From Huiozyma naganishii CBS 8797 (Eukaryota > Ascomycota > Saccharomycetes > Saccharomycetales > Saccharomycetaceae): 64,000 bases of DNA. The notes under the pieces were generated by a model. The model was not told where the DNA came from. It saw only the letters and a list, made by a program, of their open reading frames with translations, and searched no databases. Both the position numbers and the translations under genes were made by a program. The stretch's first letter is position 1, and each line of letters begins with the position of its first letter. Below are positions 39,866 to 52,744 of this stretch, one piece after another. The stretch spans positions 310,001 to 374,000 of the forward strand of contig NC_035925.1 of assembly GCF_000348985.1 (NCBI RefSeq), given 5' to 3'.

Positions 39866-40192
39866 CAAGTGTTTGTGTAAACGGTCTTTTGTGTCTTTGT
39901 GAAGGAGGGCCCACTTCGTAACAAACACTTGAATTAAATTTTTTTTCTACAAAAAATTTTTTCTTCTTTCCTTTTTTTCCCCGTCTTCGAAAACTTTTGT
40001 TTTTTCGACGTTGTGATTCTTTTCTGTTTCGCGCACCCCTCGTTGCTTTCTCTCCTGATACCTAGTTCCTTACTTAATTTACTTGGGGTTTTTCCCTTTT
40101 ACTGCGCCAAAGGGGGGGAACCGCCCCCTCCCCGGGGGTTATGCAAGAGAAAACGAAAAAACCTCACAGAGTGCGTCGCGTTAACCAATCGT

Positions 40193-40206
40193 GGGGGGGG
40201 GGGGGG
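40193..40206. repeat. Homopolymer run of 14 G
   Basis: A 14-base G run in the GLC7/PMD1 region. Such runs are prone to sequencing length error and may relate to the nearby assembly break. Confidence 0.85.
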
Positions 40207-41676
40207 TAGTTTGCTTCCGCGTATATAGCTTGACCTCTCTCTTTGTAGGTTCGTGATAGGGAGGATACCGCGGTATAGCAGTCGTTGTAAACAAGTAGAT
40301 CTCCCTGCCAATAGCGTTTTATGTGGAATTAATTCTGCTTGGCATTCTTATTGTTTGGATTTCTAGTGGGCTGTGCAGTTCCAAGATTCTATTCCTGGAC
40401 TCAAACTTCTCACTGTCCGCACCCATCTTGGTATTTACTGTGAGATTGTCACCCAACGTTCTTAATGTTCTCCAACTCAAAGATGCTTTTCTTTTAGACG
40501 GGCGAAAGTGCATCTTATTATCATGCAGCTAACTATATTGATACCCACAGGTCTCACACACACTTCAAGCAATCCATTACCAAATCTAAAACCAAAGTTT
40601 ACGCTATATACCCTCCGCGCTCTGCATTCTGTTTACAAATCTACAATATTCCAAGTTAAATACTTTGGTCAGAACACCAACAAGACGTAACATACCAAAC
40701 GGGCATAACCAAAACCGTGTGTTTTTCTACCTGCTCATGGCTCTACCAGCACAAGCAAGAAATTTCGGGGACAATAGAGAAAATTTTGAAATTTTGGACT
40801 TCTCAAAGAGCGGGTTCCCAACAATAAGGAAACAGCTCAAAGAGGGAAAAACCATGAATCTGTCTGGGAAAGTGTTCCCGGTTCGAAATTTGATCTGGTC
40901 CCAAGCAAGATTTCGCAAGTTGAAGCTGACAATGCGGGAAGAATGGAACAGCCAAAAAATTTTCTATAACTTAATGATGAATAACATTTGCGTGAACAAT
41001 CTCTGACATAAATTCGATTTTCGAGTTATAGGATTATAAAACTTATGTTGCCTTCCTTCTGAAACGGTTATAGAAATTGCTATTTTTTTCTTATCTTCTT
41101 GTTTTGGTCTTGGGCCATTGCCGAACCCATGTCCTATACATCACTTGCCAACATAACGTAATACCTGTTGCTTAGCTCACCCCGACTTTGTATGAGTGAA
41201 GACCGGTTAGAGCCTGTTCGGGTAATAATCTGGGCGACTGAGAAGAAACGCCAGACAGACTGTCGGACCACCAGAAAGGTAAAAAAAGAAAGTAAAATGG
41301 ACGACTACCTTGTTTCTATACTCTCTCTCTTGGATTTTACCGATTTTTTATACAAAATCAAGATTTCGGTGTTGGGTACTTTGAGTATCAAAGAACACCC
41401 GAACTTGTAATACTCCTCCCCCTTTCCGCTCTCCTTTCTTGTTCAACTTCCGGCCACTATTTCATTCGGAATTTGAGAAGTCGGTGATTGAGCTATTTCG
41501 CTTTTTTTCACTTTTTTTCACTTTTTTTTTCTTTTTTTCCTAGTGTCTTCATCGCAGGCAATTTATCTTAAGTAAGTTCGAGCTGATTCATACAATCCCT
41601 TCCTGTATCGGGTTTCGATATTTTCAGATAGGGTCAGCTATACACACTTGAACCTCCCCCACCTCCCGCAACCTCA

Positions 41677-44600
41677 ATGGCTCTCCTAAGACCGTCTTCC
41701 AGTACCTGCTATAAGCTCCGGCTTCCCGAATTACCGGCAGGCGAACAGATACTAAAGTACAACGACGATTCTACCAGGGATGACAAGAAGAATAACATTC
41801 AGGATACAATCGCAAAGCGGAGACTGCTGTTGGAGTGCAGGACCGGGGCCGCGGTGGATTTGTCACGATCAGAGATATTTGTCCACGGCGGACTCATCAT
41901 CCCGCTAAATTTGAACACTATCGATTCTGCCACAATCCAAAAGGAGATCATACTATACTTTGCAAAACAGAAGAACAGTGTCATTGCATTCAAAAACTTG
42001 TCCGATTGGATAAGTCGCGAGATATTCTTCTTGGATCTCATATCGAGGAAATGGAACAGATTGCCCACATCTTTCAAAAACCCAGACGTGCCGATGCGAG
42101 AGAGATTGTTCCACACAATATCTTATTCTCACTCAGCGATGTACGTCTTTGGAGGCCTTATTGTATCGACGAACGGCTATGAACTGATAGCCACGAACGA
42201 ACTGTGGAAACTGGACCTGACAAATAGGGTTTGGTCCCTACTAAGTGAGGACCCTCAGATAACAAGGAGATTCAACCACACCACACAAGTGCTGAACACA
42301 TATTCAGAGGCACATGATACCAAGCTACTTATTATCGGTGGGCTAAATAACATGGATCAGTCAATCGCACACATAGACGTATTCAATATCACCAAAGGTT
42401 ACTGGGAAACCGCAAACTTGGATTCGAAAAATGGGGTTTTGACAAATGTCGGCGGTGAACCAGTTTGTCTGACTAATGATAAGAACGCACCCTTGCTAAT
42501 CGAACACGCCGAATTGGAGGCCTCCACGTTGACTTTCTACCTTTCACAAAATAATAACATACCTGCAACGAAATATGACACGATACTTCGGAACGCTGCC
42601 GCTCAAACAAATAAACAACCAAATAAAGTGTTCCTCCCGAAAGAAGACGTGGAGAATGAAAAGGAAAATATAATGTCACCGGTTATTGCACTACCACTCT
42701 TACCGAAGTCCAAAGGTATGAGAATGATCTCGACACAAAGTAGCCAGTTTTTAAAGATCCCGCTAAATTTGAAATCGCCCTCTGCGGTATTCTTCAAGAA
42801 GGGGATAATTGTCGCGGGCTTCCATAAAGTAAATGACGCAAATGACCTCCATTGTTACATTTTTGACCTTTCTACAGCGGATTGGACTAAATTAAGCATA
42901 GATTGCCCCGATAGTGACCTAAACCGACATAGATTTTGGAAACTTTTTGGCTGGACTTCACATCATAGAGCCGTACTACTGGGTACAGAGCATGACGACT
43001 TACACTCTTCTACAGTACAAAAATTTGACTACTTACTTTCGTTCAGATTGGCCATCATGAATATCCTGAGTAAAACCTCCATGGAGGAGACAACGGCAAA
43101 ACTGTCACATTTCAGGGGCTCGATTGGATCAGTAGCGTCTGCCCCAGTGGAGGAAGAGATCAAATCTCCATCGCAGTTCGAAAACTACATCAAATATATA
43201 ACGTCACCATTGGAGATTGAGTCCACAAGTTCTGTTTTCCCACCTTACGCGATGGTCCTGGGGAAAGATGCCTTGGGAATTTTTGGAAAGTCCATTTCCG
43301 ATTTTGAGCTAATCACATCTGAGGGAGATTCTGTTACAGTTCCCCTCTACCTTTTGAGAGAGAGATGGGGTAGATACTTCAATTTTCTGCTCGCCAATGG
43401 ATACACAAGAGCCTGTAATGACTACGAGGACTATGGATTGGACTCTGGGTTGATCAATTTGTATCCAGACAATCCAAGGACTGCAACAGGAAATAGCACT
43501 CTTTCGAGAACGGATCCTATAGAGGAGGAGACCGATTTTGGCAAACTACACCTATCCAAAAACAGAACTTCCGCTAGAAGAGCGTCTAATTTAAGTGCTG
43601 CAGAAAGTCACGAATCATCTCCGTCGCCACCTGCGTACATCCTGTCACCACAGTTCGAACCTAGTAAGTCTTTTGATCTTTCGAAAGAATACATGGGTAT
43701 ACAGGGAACCCAACGAGATAACGACAGAGCTGTGTCTCCATCACAGCAACCTTCTACGAAAAAACATAATCCGCCAAATCCACCAGTTTTTAGAGTCCCA
43801 TTTAAAGATAGCAACGATACCAACTCGTCTGAAATCGTCATAAATTCAACGGACGGACAGGAATGGAGTGAAGGAAGAAGGAGAGCGTCTGATGCCACTG
43901 AACACGGAAGTAATCGAGGCTCTGTATGTATTCGTCGCGCGTCCCACCCATTAGCGTCACCAACTTTGGCATTAAAACATACGGGAGGCCCCAAGCACAT
44001 AGAACCGGCTAACGCACCGCATTTGGATAGGCGTGGAACGCCTTTAAGGGAGTTCACAAGCAGCAACAACTCAAGAAGAAGCTCCGCCGCTTCTCAAAAT
44101 AGTGGCATTTCGTTTGTGAGTTCGTCTTCCGACAGGAGAGGCGTCAACCTCCATTGTAAGAGCAATCCTCACAGCCGTAGATCAAGCAGCTCAGCTCGCA
44201 GCTTGCATAATCCCTTTGAATTTAGTGTCCTTAACATTATGGTACCACCCCAATCCCATCCTCCGCAATCCTCTCTACCACCAACTCCTAATCACTCGAT
44301 GTCAAACTTACAGCTACATAGGGGGTCGATTTCAGGTTCTAGAAAGGGTTCCATAGATCGATACTTGTCGGAAAAACGGTCATCTTTTTCAAGACGCAGA
44401 TCTTCACAAGGCTTAAGAGCCACTCCGTTCAGCTCTAAATCTGGGTCCCGGTCTTCAAGCCTTCCGGAGGTTCTCTCCTATGATAAAGCGATCTCTGAAC
44501 TATCGAATGGCCACTCGTCTCGCAAGTCTTCTCATTCCTCTCGTTCCGGTAGTGTCGGAAGCGCCACTCATGCACAATTAGAGCTAGAACCACTGCTAAC

Positions 44601-46740
44601 CCCCAGGTCACTATATATGCCATGGCCAACTGCAACTGTGAAGGCCTTTGCGGAGTTCTTTTACACAGGCCAAGTGAATGGTAAATGGCTGTTGTCTCCT
44701 GTTGTATCAGATCTACTAATCATGGCTCAGCTGTATGAGATCCCCCTATTATACGACATGATTGCAGAAGTACTGTACTCTATAATAGGAAAAAAGGAAG
44801 AGTCCCTGAAAACCACCGTCTTTTCAATGGAAAACGGCTTTTGTGAAGCAGTGAACAAACATTTTGATTCAGACGAGGAACGGATTAGTCGTTTTCTAGA
44901 AGATAATGAAACGTTCAAAGAATTAACTGGCTTGAGAGAATCATTGAAGAACATCAACAATGGGTTTATGGATATCCATCTATTGAAAAAGTTTACTCGA
45001 AGTCAATCTTTAGATAGTACCAATGAGACGAGCAATGATGATTCCGAATCGACTGCAAGTAGATGTTTTCAGCGTGGACATCAGGATAGCATGAACTCGA
45101 CAACAAGCACCAGAGCTCTACCAAATGTTCTGTACGCTGGTGGTCCAAGAAACAGTCACAACTCCGTTGGCTCCATTTTGTATCCTGCACAATCTTATAT
45201 CCACTCAGAAATAGCAACAACCAGTATAAGACACAAATCGATAGCTGGTGGCATTACCGCCAGAAGAAAAAGATCAAATCTCAACAAGGAGATCGGAAAT
45301 ATTATTAATGACGAGAATAATGTCTCGTCAGAATTAGATATTATATCTTCTCCCTCCAAAATGAACCAGATCGAATATAATGAGCGCAATATCTCGGAAA
45401 TTGAAGAGCAATTGGAACTGTTCAAGTTACAAAATCTTTCTGGAGTAGAGCCGAAAAAGAAGAGTGAACTTGAAAAACTAGAAAGAACTAGTAAGCTGAA
45501 AAGATACGGGGTTGACAAACCTGTTTTTAAGAAGGTTTATACAAACAGCTCTCTCTCGGAAAAAGATATTGGAGGCTCAACTTCGTCTTCCTCTCAGTCA
45601 GACTCTGATGAACAAGAATGTAATCTTGGAGCGTTATCCGTTAAAAAAATGAGAAAGGAGATGGAAAAAGATGAAGCTCTAGATGAATCAATAGATCCAT
45701 TGTTGAAAGTTGACTCAGAAAACATACCTGCTAGTCCAAACGTCAGTGAAATAAGCAACATTAATCTTCATAAACCAAGTCCTATTCGTACCACTGTTAC
45801 GGGACCCAACGCCTCTGAGATGCCGAACAGACTAGACAGTTTTATGGAGGGCAGCAACACACCGATTACCGGTACTGTATCTGGTAAGCCAACAATTGAA
45901 AGTATGGTGTCTCCAACCGCTACACCACCAATCGATTATATCGTGAAACTAATCTATAGAACATCTGTCCTTGTTAATGACAGCAGACTGATGTTGCGGT
46001 GCATGGACTGTATTGAGTTTTCTAAGTTACTTAAGAAACTGAAGAAGAATATGGTACAGAATATTAAAACCCTTGATCTCTCGGAGGAGGAGGAGTCCTC
46101 TCCTACTTCAATGAAATCTCCGTTGCCAGTATCGCATACCCCGAGATCCTCAACCTCTTTACTGCCCACTTTGTCAATGTCACCAGCATCTGTACCGCAT
46201 GGTATATCGATGCCCCCCATGCAAACGTCAATTGGCAGTTCGCACAGTGTAAGGCCTGCCACGTTGCGCACAAGAGTATCAGAGACAAATGTTACTGCCT
46301 CTTCAACCCTAGGGACTCTCAAGAGTAAGTTGGTGCCCTCGATACCTCAACCGAATGTTCAAATCGCATATTCCCAACCCATAACGCCAAATACGCCTAT
46401 GCCATCAAATAGTATAATTCACCAACAAATCTCTCCAAGAACCTCAGTATCCCCTAATACTATGTGTAGACCATTTCAAGAGATGAGCCTAAGCTCCGAC
46501 ACATCAGCATTATCTGCTGGCGGTTCTGCCCCGAATGATTCATTGGATACAATTACAAACGACAACACAAATATGGCGCAACAAAAATTACCATCCCATA
46601 CATCTGTATTTTCTTCCAATATGACTGTTTCTCCCAAAATGAAAGGCCAAACCGGGTCTCCTCTTTCCAGCATCAACACTTCGAGCGTGACTAATGGTAC
46701 CACGTCAGGTACGTTTTCGTTTTTCAATAAAAAGAAGTGA
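41677..46740 (+). CDS. PMD1: Pmd1/Mds3-type Kelch and BTB-like regulator (PMD1 by context)
   Basis: The 1687-residue protein has an N-terminal Kelch beta-propeller (about 60-450; FVHGGLIIPLN, MYVFGGLIVS, LLIIGGLNNMD), a long Ser/Arg-rich linker with many RRxS sites (about 610-960), a BTB-like segment AEFFYTGQVNGKWLLSPVV at about 985-1050, and a C-terminal conserved segment IDYIVKLIYRTSVLVNDSRL near 1420. Pmd1 and Mds3 are paralogues that repress early meiosis genes and act in TOR/pH signalling. The neighbours GLC7 and RPS26B assign this to PMD1 (YER132C) rather than MDS3. RRxS clusters suggest PKA phosphorylation (inference). Confidence 0.93.
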   Translation: MALLRPSSSTCYKLRLPELPAGEQILKYNDDSTRDDKKNNIQDTIAKRRLLLECRTGAAVDLSRSEIFVHGGLIIPLNLNTIDSATIQKEIILYFAKQKNSVIAFKNLSDWISREIFFLDLISRKWNRLPTSFKNPDVPMRERLFHTISYSHSAMYVFGGLIVSTNGYELIATNELWKLDLTNRVWSLLSEDPQITRRFNHTTQVLNTYSEAHDTKLLIIGGLNNMDQSIAHIDVFNITKGYWETANLDSKNGVLTNVGGEPVCLTNDKNAPLLIEHAELEASTLTFYLSQNNNIPATKYDTILRNAAAQTNKQPNKVFLPKEDVENEKENIMSPVIALPLLPKSKGMRMISTQSSQFLKIPLNLKSPSAVFFKKGIIVAGFHKVNDANDLHCYIFDLSTADWTKLSIDCPDSDLNRHRFWKLFGWTSHHRAVLLGTEHDDLHSSTVQKFDYLLSFRLAIMNILSKTSMEETTAKLSHFRGSIGSVASAPVEEEIKSPSQFENYIKYITSPLEIESTSSVFPPYAMVLGKDALGIFGKSISDFELITSEGDSVTVPLYLLRERWGRYFNFLLANGYTRACNDYEDYGLDSGLINLYPDNPRTATGNSTLSRTDPIEEETDFGKLHLSKNRTSARRASNLSAAESHESSPSPPAYILSPQFEPSKSFDLSKEYMGIQGTQRDNDRAVSPSQQPSTKKHNPPNPPVFRVPFKDSNDTNSSEIVINSTDGQEWSEGRRRASDATEHGSNRGSVCIRRASHPLASPTLALKHTGGPKHIEPANAPHLDRRGTPLREFTSSNNSRRSSAASQNSGISFVSSSSDRRGVNLHCKSNPHSRRSSSSARSLHNPFEFSVLNIMVPPQSHPPQSSLPPTPNHSMSNLQLHRGSISGSRKGSIDRYLSEKRSSFSRRRSSQGLRATPFSSKSGSRSSSLPEVLSYDKAISELSNGHSSRKSSHSSRSGSVGSATHAQLELEPLLTPRSLYMPWPTATVKAFAEFFYTGQVNGKWLLSPVVSDLLIMAQLYEIPLLYDMIAEVLYSIIGKKEESLKTTVFSMENGFCEAVNKHFDSDEERISRFLEDNETFKELTGLRESLKNINNGFMDIHLLKKFTRSQSLDSTNETSNDDSESTASRCFQRGHQDSMNSTTSTRALPNVLYAGGPRNSHNSVGSILYPAQSYIHSEIATTSIRHKSIAGGITARRKRSNLNKEIGNIINDENNVSSELDIISSPSKMNQIEYNERNISEIEEQLELFKLQNLSGVEPKKKSELEKLERTSKLKRYGVDKPVFKKVYTNSSLSEKDIGGSTSSSSQSDSDEQECNLGALSVKKMRKEMEKDEALDESIDPLLKVDSENIPASPNVSEISNINLHKPSPIRTTVTGPNASEMPNRLDSFMEGSNTPITGTVSGKPTIESMVSPTATPPIDYIVKLIYRTSVLVNDSRLMLRCMDCIEFSKLLKKLKKNMVQNIKTLDLSEEEESSPTSMKSPLPVSHTPRSSTSLLPTLSMSPASVPHGISMPPMQTSIGSSHSVRPATLRTRVSETNVTASSTLGTLKSKLVPSIPQPNVQIAYSQPITPNTPMPSNSIIHQQISPRTSVSPNTMCRPFQEMSLSSDTSALSAGGSAPNDSLDTITNDNTNMAQQKLPSHTSVFSSNMTVSPKMKGQTGSPLSSINTSSVTNGTTSGTFSFFNKKK

Positions 46741-47062
46741 ACATTATTGGAATAAATAAGCCTCATCATCCCTTTCACTTACGAGACTGCTTTTTACATA
46801 TTTACATAACTTTAGAAATAGAGAATTTGTATATGTGTTGCTGACAGATCAGAGCATCGAAGCATTGTGGGAAAAGGTAAAATTTGTAGTCCCTTCTTTG
46901 CCGGACATATTTTGCACGGATGGATCAAGTTCTGTTAAGATATAATAATATAGTTGTGTTTTAACTTTAAAAATTATACATATAATTTTATTGATGATAT
47001 TTATACTGTAACTGAGAAGCAAACCTTTATACTTTTCAGAGTTGCATATTCAGAGTACCAAC
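46741..47062. terminator. Convergent PMD1/RPS26 3' region
   Basis: These 322 bp between two converging genes are AT-rich. An inverted repeat with arms AAAATTAT and ATAATTTT lies at 46970-46989 and could form part of a bidirectional 3' end. TATATA-type efficiency elements are frequent. No gene is present. Confidence 0.4.
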
Positions 47063-47422
47063 TTATAAAGCTTTCTTGGCAGCGTCAGCTGGAGAGACCT
47101 TGTTGTCTCTGTTGAATCTTGGTCTTTGAGGTGGAGTTCTGATTCTTCTGTCGCTTCTGGATCTGACTCTGACAATTCTAGCGTGAATAGCACAGGAAAC
47201 ACAGTAGTGCAACTTGTTGTAGGTCTTTGGCAAAGCGTATTCAGCGTAGACAGAGGCTTCTGAAAGATCTCTGATGGCAGCAGATTCAACAATGTTTCTG
47301 ATAGCCATTCTCTTGATAGCCTTGTCCTTTGGAATGGACTTGGAACAGTTGACACATCTAACTGGCTTGACGTGACCTCTACCCTTCTTGTTTCTACCGT
47401 TGGACGCTCTCTTCTTTGGCAT
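47063..47422 (-). CDS. RPS26B: Ribosomal protein eS26 (Rps26)
   Basis: The 119-residue protein equals yeast Rps26 in length and starts [20 protein letters not shown] at 47422. The zinc site is CVNC (residues 23-26) and CVSC (74-77). It ends [17 protein letters not shown]. eS26 lies at the mRNA exit channel of the small subunit. By context (PMD1, COM2) it is RPS26B (YER131W). A convincing intron acceptor (T8CAG) lies just 6 nt before the ATG with a perfect branch point upstream, so the 5' UTR is probably spliced. Confidence 0.97.
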   Translation of the reverse strand: MPKKRASNGRNKKGRGHVKPVRCVNCSKSIPKDKAIKRMAIRNIVESAAIRDLSEASVYAEYALPKTYNKLHYCVSCAIHARIVRVRSRSDRRIRTPPQRPRFNRDNKVSPADAAKKAL

Positions 47423-47428
47423 GTTGAA

Positions 47429-47705
47429 CTGAAAAAAAATTAGTTGTGGTGATATAGTCAATGGAATGATGACATAGCACAAAGAATCGTATTGTTAGTA
47501 AAGGTTATTCACATTTGCGTCTGCTAGCAATGCTTATGAAATTATACTTCAAGTCATCCAATATAGCCTAAGAAAGAGGAATAGACAATGGATAGCTTGA
47601 CCACTGAACGATATTCATTGTTCCTAACTCCAGTTTGAGTCCCTCTATCTTCTTTCACTTGGTTGAAACTTTAAAGTAAAACTTTTATTCGTGAAGTTCA
47701 CATAC
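47429..47705 (-). other. Candidate 5'-UTR intron of RPS26 (277 nt)
   Basis: On the minus strand the donor GTATGT starts at 47705, a perfect TACTAAC branch point is at 47500-47494, and a T8CAG acceptor ends at 47429, six nt before the RPS26 ATG. The branch-to-acceptor distance (about 66 nt) is normal. The Rap1-type site lies at 48092-48106, about 390 bp beyond the donor, consistent with a distant promoter and spliced leader. I do not recall an intron in S. cerevisiae RPS26A or RPS26B. Confidence 0.7.
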
Positions 47706-48091
47706 TTGTTATTTACTGCTGTGGTTTCCTTTGGACTATAACACTGACAAGACTTAAGCGAAGGGAAAGAGTTGAATTTCAAATTATCGAAGAAAGATAG
47801 TTTTAATGGAAATTGAAAAATCGGCAAGCTTGAGTGGTGGCCGGTAAGAGCTGAGTCTACCTGATGCGGTGTGGGCACTCCCTCCCGCCAGTCAAACAAA
47901 CCAGGGGTGGCGGGCTCTCCCCCTGCTACGACGGCAGTAGGCGGATCCCCGTCTTACGCTTCCGCCTGGAGACAGATGAGTGCTGGGGAGAACCAACAAA
48001 AAAATCATGGAGAGCAACAGATTACTTGTTTGGGATATTTTAGAAAAAAATCCTATAAAAGTCCAATTTATTTTTAAAAAAGTTTTAAAAA

Positions 48092-48106
48092 GGGTGTACG
48101 GATGTT
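48092..48106 (-). promoter_or_regulatory. Rap1 (HOMOL1-type) site of RPS26
   Basis: The minus strand reads AACATCCGTACACCC, a close match to the ribosomal-protein Rap1 element. It is followed downstream by T-rich DNA and a TTTTATAGG element (about 48050-48058), the classic RP promoter layout. It is 670 bp from the RPS26 ATG, too far for a plain promoter but suitable with a 5'-UTR intron. Confidence 0.65.
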
Positions 48107-50614
<2,508 letters not shown>

Positions 50615-51400
50615 AACACGCACCCTTTTATAATACGCATTTAATTTAACGACCTTCTAGATACATCTTTAAGCTGTACTTGAATGGGTAGTTTTAACGA
50701 CAAAACTGCAGAAGGATATGCAGTATATCTAAATAAACTATTCAAGCAGTTCAGCTTTAGTTTAGATCCATTCTCAATATGTAGAGTAGTTTGCAATTTA
50801 CGATTTAACTGTGGTTCAAGTTCCTCTGTAAATTAGATCGAAAATTACAAGGGAGCAAAAGAATGACTATGCTTTTAATCCTGTTAAAAGATGTTTTGCA
50901 ATTGTGCAAAAATCATCGAATAAACATGAGAACTCTCATTTGATTCTGTCAAATTTGTAATCTTTCCAAAAAAATATTCGGCTTAGCAGACCCTAAGCGT
51001 GTATTCAATTTTGTTTCAAAAACTCGTACAAGAGAAACCACTACATTTGGAACACTCCCATATCTTGCACCAATTCTGGTTTTCGCATTATTTACTTACC
51101 TGACTCGGAGGGGGCAATTCCGTAATATCATTTGTGATAATCATCTTCTAAAAAGCCCAGAAGTTGAAAAATAGTAACACGGTATCAACTGCCACGTCAC
51201 AGTCAAGAATAACTGAAGCCGTACCTCCGTTGTTCCCTTATATGGTGCAATACTAAACAGGGACCTTTAAAGTGTCAAACCAAGTCTGAAATCGAAGAAA
51301 ATAAAAATTTGACGAATATTTCCATAGGACTAATATGAAAGAAGACATATTTAGTTTCAGAGTTAGTTAGTATATACCGAGGGGAGACCAACATCTAGAC
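50615..51400 (+). promoter_or_regulatory. COM2 to GTS1-like intergenic region
   Basis: This 786-bp AT-rich stretch between two co-directional genes has no visible gene. A CACGTC-type element lies at about 51195. It marks the place where this chromosome differs from S. cerevisiae chromosome V, which has no gene between COM2 and SAK1. Confidence 0.35.
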
Positions 51401-52603
51401 ATGTATACTAGCAAGTATCAAATCCAACTAGCAAATTTGCTACATGACAGTAGGAACAATAATTGGTGCTCAGATTGCCACAACTACAATCCACAATGGT
51501 GCTCCACTACTTATAATGTGTTCATCTGCACGAGATGCGCAACCATTCACCGAAAGGTACTGAACAGGGAGCCTTATTCGTCCAATATAAAGTCCATCAC
51601 CCTTGATAGATGGACCAATGAAGAACTGCATCAGTTTATCAATGGTAATACCCAGAACATACCCTTGACAATTAATAAAATCATGTCAACATCATCGGAT
51701 GATCCATATGACTTGGAGCAACTTGTGAAACGTAAATACATGGATCCGATGGTTAGAGAAAATGACTCGTCTGGCGAACGGATGTATTCCAGTACCATCT
51801 ACCCGGTATTAACTGGAAGAATGGCTAAAGATTACGAGTTGAGCAAATTCTCTTCGCATATAAAACAGATCCAGAATAAATCATCTACATTCTATTCGGT
51901 TGATAATATAGTTGAAGCTTTGTCTTTGACACATGGTAACATATTTGAAGCAATGAAGATATTGAGATATAATAAAGACAGAGATCATCGCAGTGACCAA
52001 CCGCATAACCATGATAACGACCTTCCCCCTCCCAAACTCCCAAAAAGACCGGACAATAGTTTGAGACCTGCGGTATTTGATGGTTTCAGCGGTGGTAACA
52101 CTACCGGAAATGCTTCTTTACCTCCACAACCTAAGCCTGCCATTTTTGATGGTCTAAATTTGGCACCTACAGCAATGGAATACAATAATACCGGTTATAC
52201 TAATCCAACGCAGGGATTGAGCCAAAATAATACTTTTGGTAACAACACTACCAGTAATATTTACGGATTTCAAAAGCCAACTCAGCAATCAGCACAGCAA
52301 ACTATACCGATACAACAATTCATGTCTGCACAACCAACACATTCAGATCCTCTAGTTTCCCTCCATCAGCAGCAGCAGCCGTTGGCCCAAGAGGTGCCAT
52401 TCCAGCAGCAGCAGTTTGTTCAACAAGCACCTATTCAACAGCAACAAGCGCAGTTTATGTTGCAACAGTCTCAACTTTCGGGGCAGAGTGCGTTGGCTTC
52501 GCAGCAGCCAATGTTCATACCAAACACTCCCAATTCGATCCATGGACAGCCTACTTTTCCAAATGCGCAACCCCAACAACCCTTTTATCAGGCACCATTT
52601 TGA
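51401..52603 (+). CDS. GTS1: Gts1-like ArfGAP / UBA protein with Gln-rich tail
   Basis: The 400-residue protein has an N-terminal ArfGAP zinc finger with exact CX2CX16CX2C spacing (CSDC...CTRC) and the arginine-finger segment CATIHRKV. A UBA-like segment VDNIVEALSLTHGNIFEAMKIL lies at about 170-190. Two Gts1 signatures, RPAVFDGFSGG and KPAIFDGLNLA, follow, then a Gln-rich C-terminus (about 280-400). This architecture equals yeast Gts1 (396). In S. cerevisiae GTS1 is on chromosome VII beside ATG1 and TOS3; here it is beside SAK1. Gts1 is linked to endocytosis, heat tolerance and ultradian rhythms. The GTS1 name is by similarity, not full synteny. Confidence 0.85.
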   Translation: MYTSKYQIQLANLLHDSRNNNWCSDCHNYNPQWCSTTYNVFICTRCATIHRKVLNREPYSSNIKSITLDRWTNEELHQFINGNTQNIPLTINKIMSTSSDDPYDLEQLVKRKYMDPMVRENDSSGERMYSSTIYPVLTGRMAKDYELSKFSSHIKQIQNKSSTFYSVDNIVEALSLTHGNIFEAMKILRYNKDRDHRSDQPHNHDNDLPPPKLPKRPDNSLRPAVFDGFSGGNTTGNASLPPQPKPAIFDGLNLAPTAMEYNNTGYTNPTQGLSQNNTFGNNTTSNIYGFQKPTQQSAQQTIPIQQFMSAQPTHSDPLVSLHQQQQPLAQEVPFQQQQFVQQAPIQQQQAQFMLQQSQLSGQSALASQQPMFIPNTPNSIHGQPTFPNAQPQQPFYQAPF

Positions 52604-52744
52604 GTGCTATACTTATGTATTGGTTACATATATATCTAAATACGATAATTTTACAACTATTCATGAAGCAAACGGAACCTTAACAATGTGTCCATTAACT
52701 TAGCTTTGAATCGGGTATACAAAACAGTGACAATTGTATGGCTG

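Larger units (their letters stand above)
39575..41676. promoter_or_regulatory. Divergent GLC7/PMD1 intergenic region with assembly gap
   Basis: About 2.1 kb including 100 Ns. It contains G-rich DNA near 39680-39740 and at 40110-40210, with a run of 14 G at 40193-40206. The PMD1-proximal part has poly-T tracts with three spaced T7CAC-like units (about 41502-41530). Open frames at 40665-41006 (plus) and 40727-40918 (minus) have no motif I recognise and no counterpart in S. cerevisiae. Confidence 0.45.

Noticed and set aside
40665..41006. Plus-strand open frame of 113 codons in the GLC7/PMD1 region, considered as a retroelement relic
   Set aside because: No reverse transcriptase, integrase or gag motif can be read in any frame, and there is no LTR nearby.
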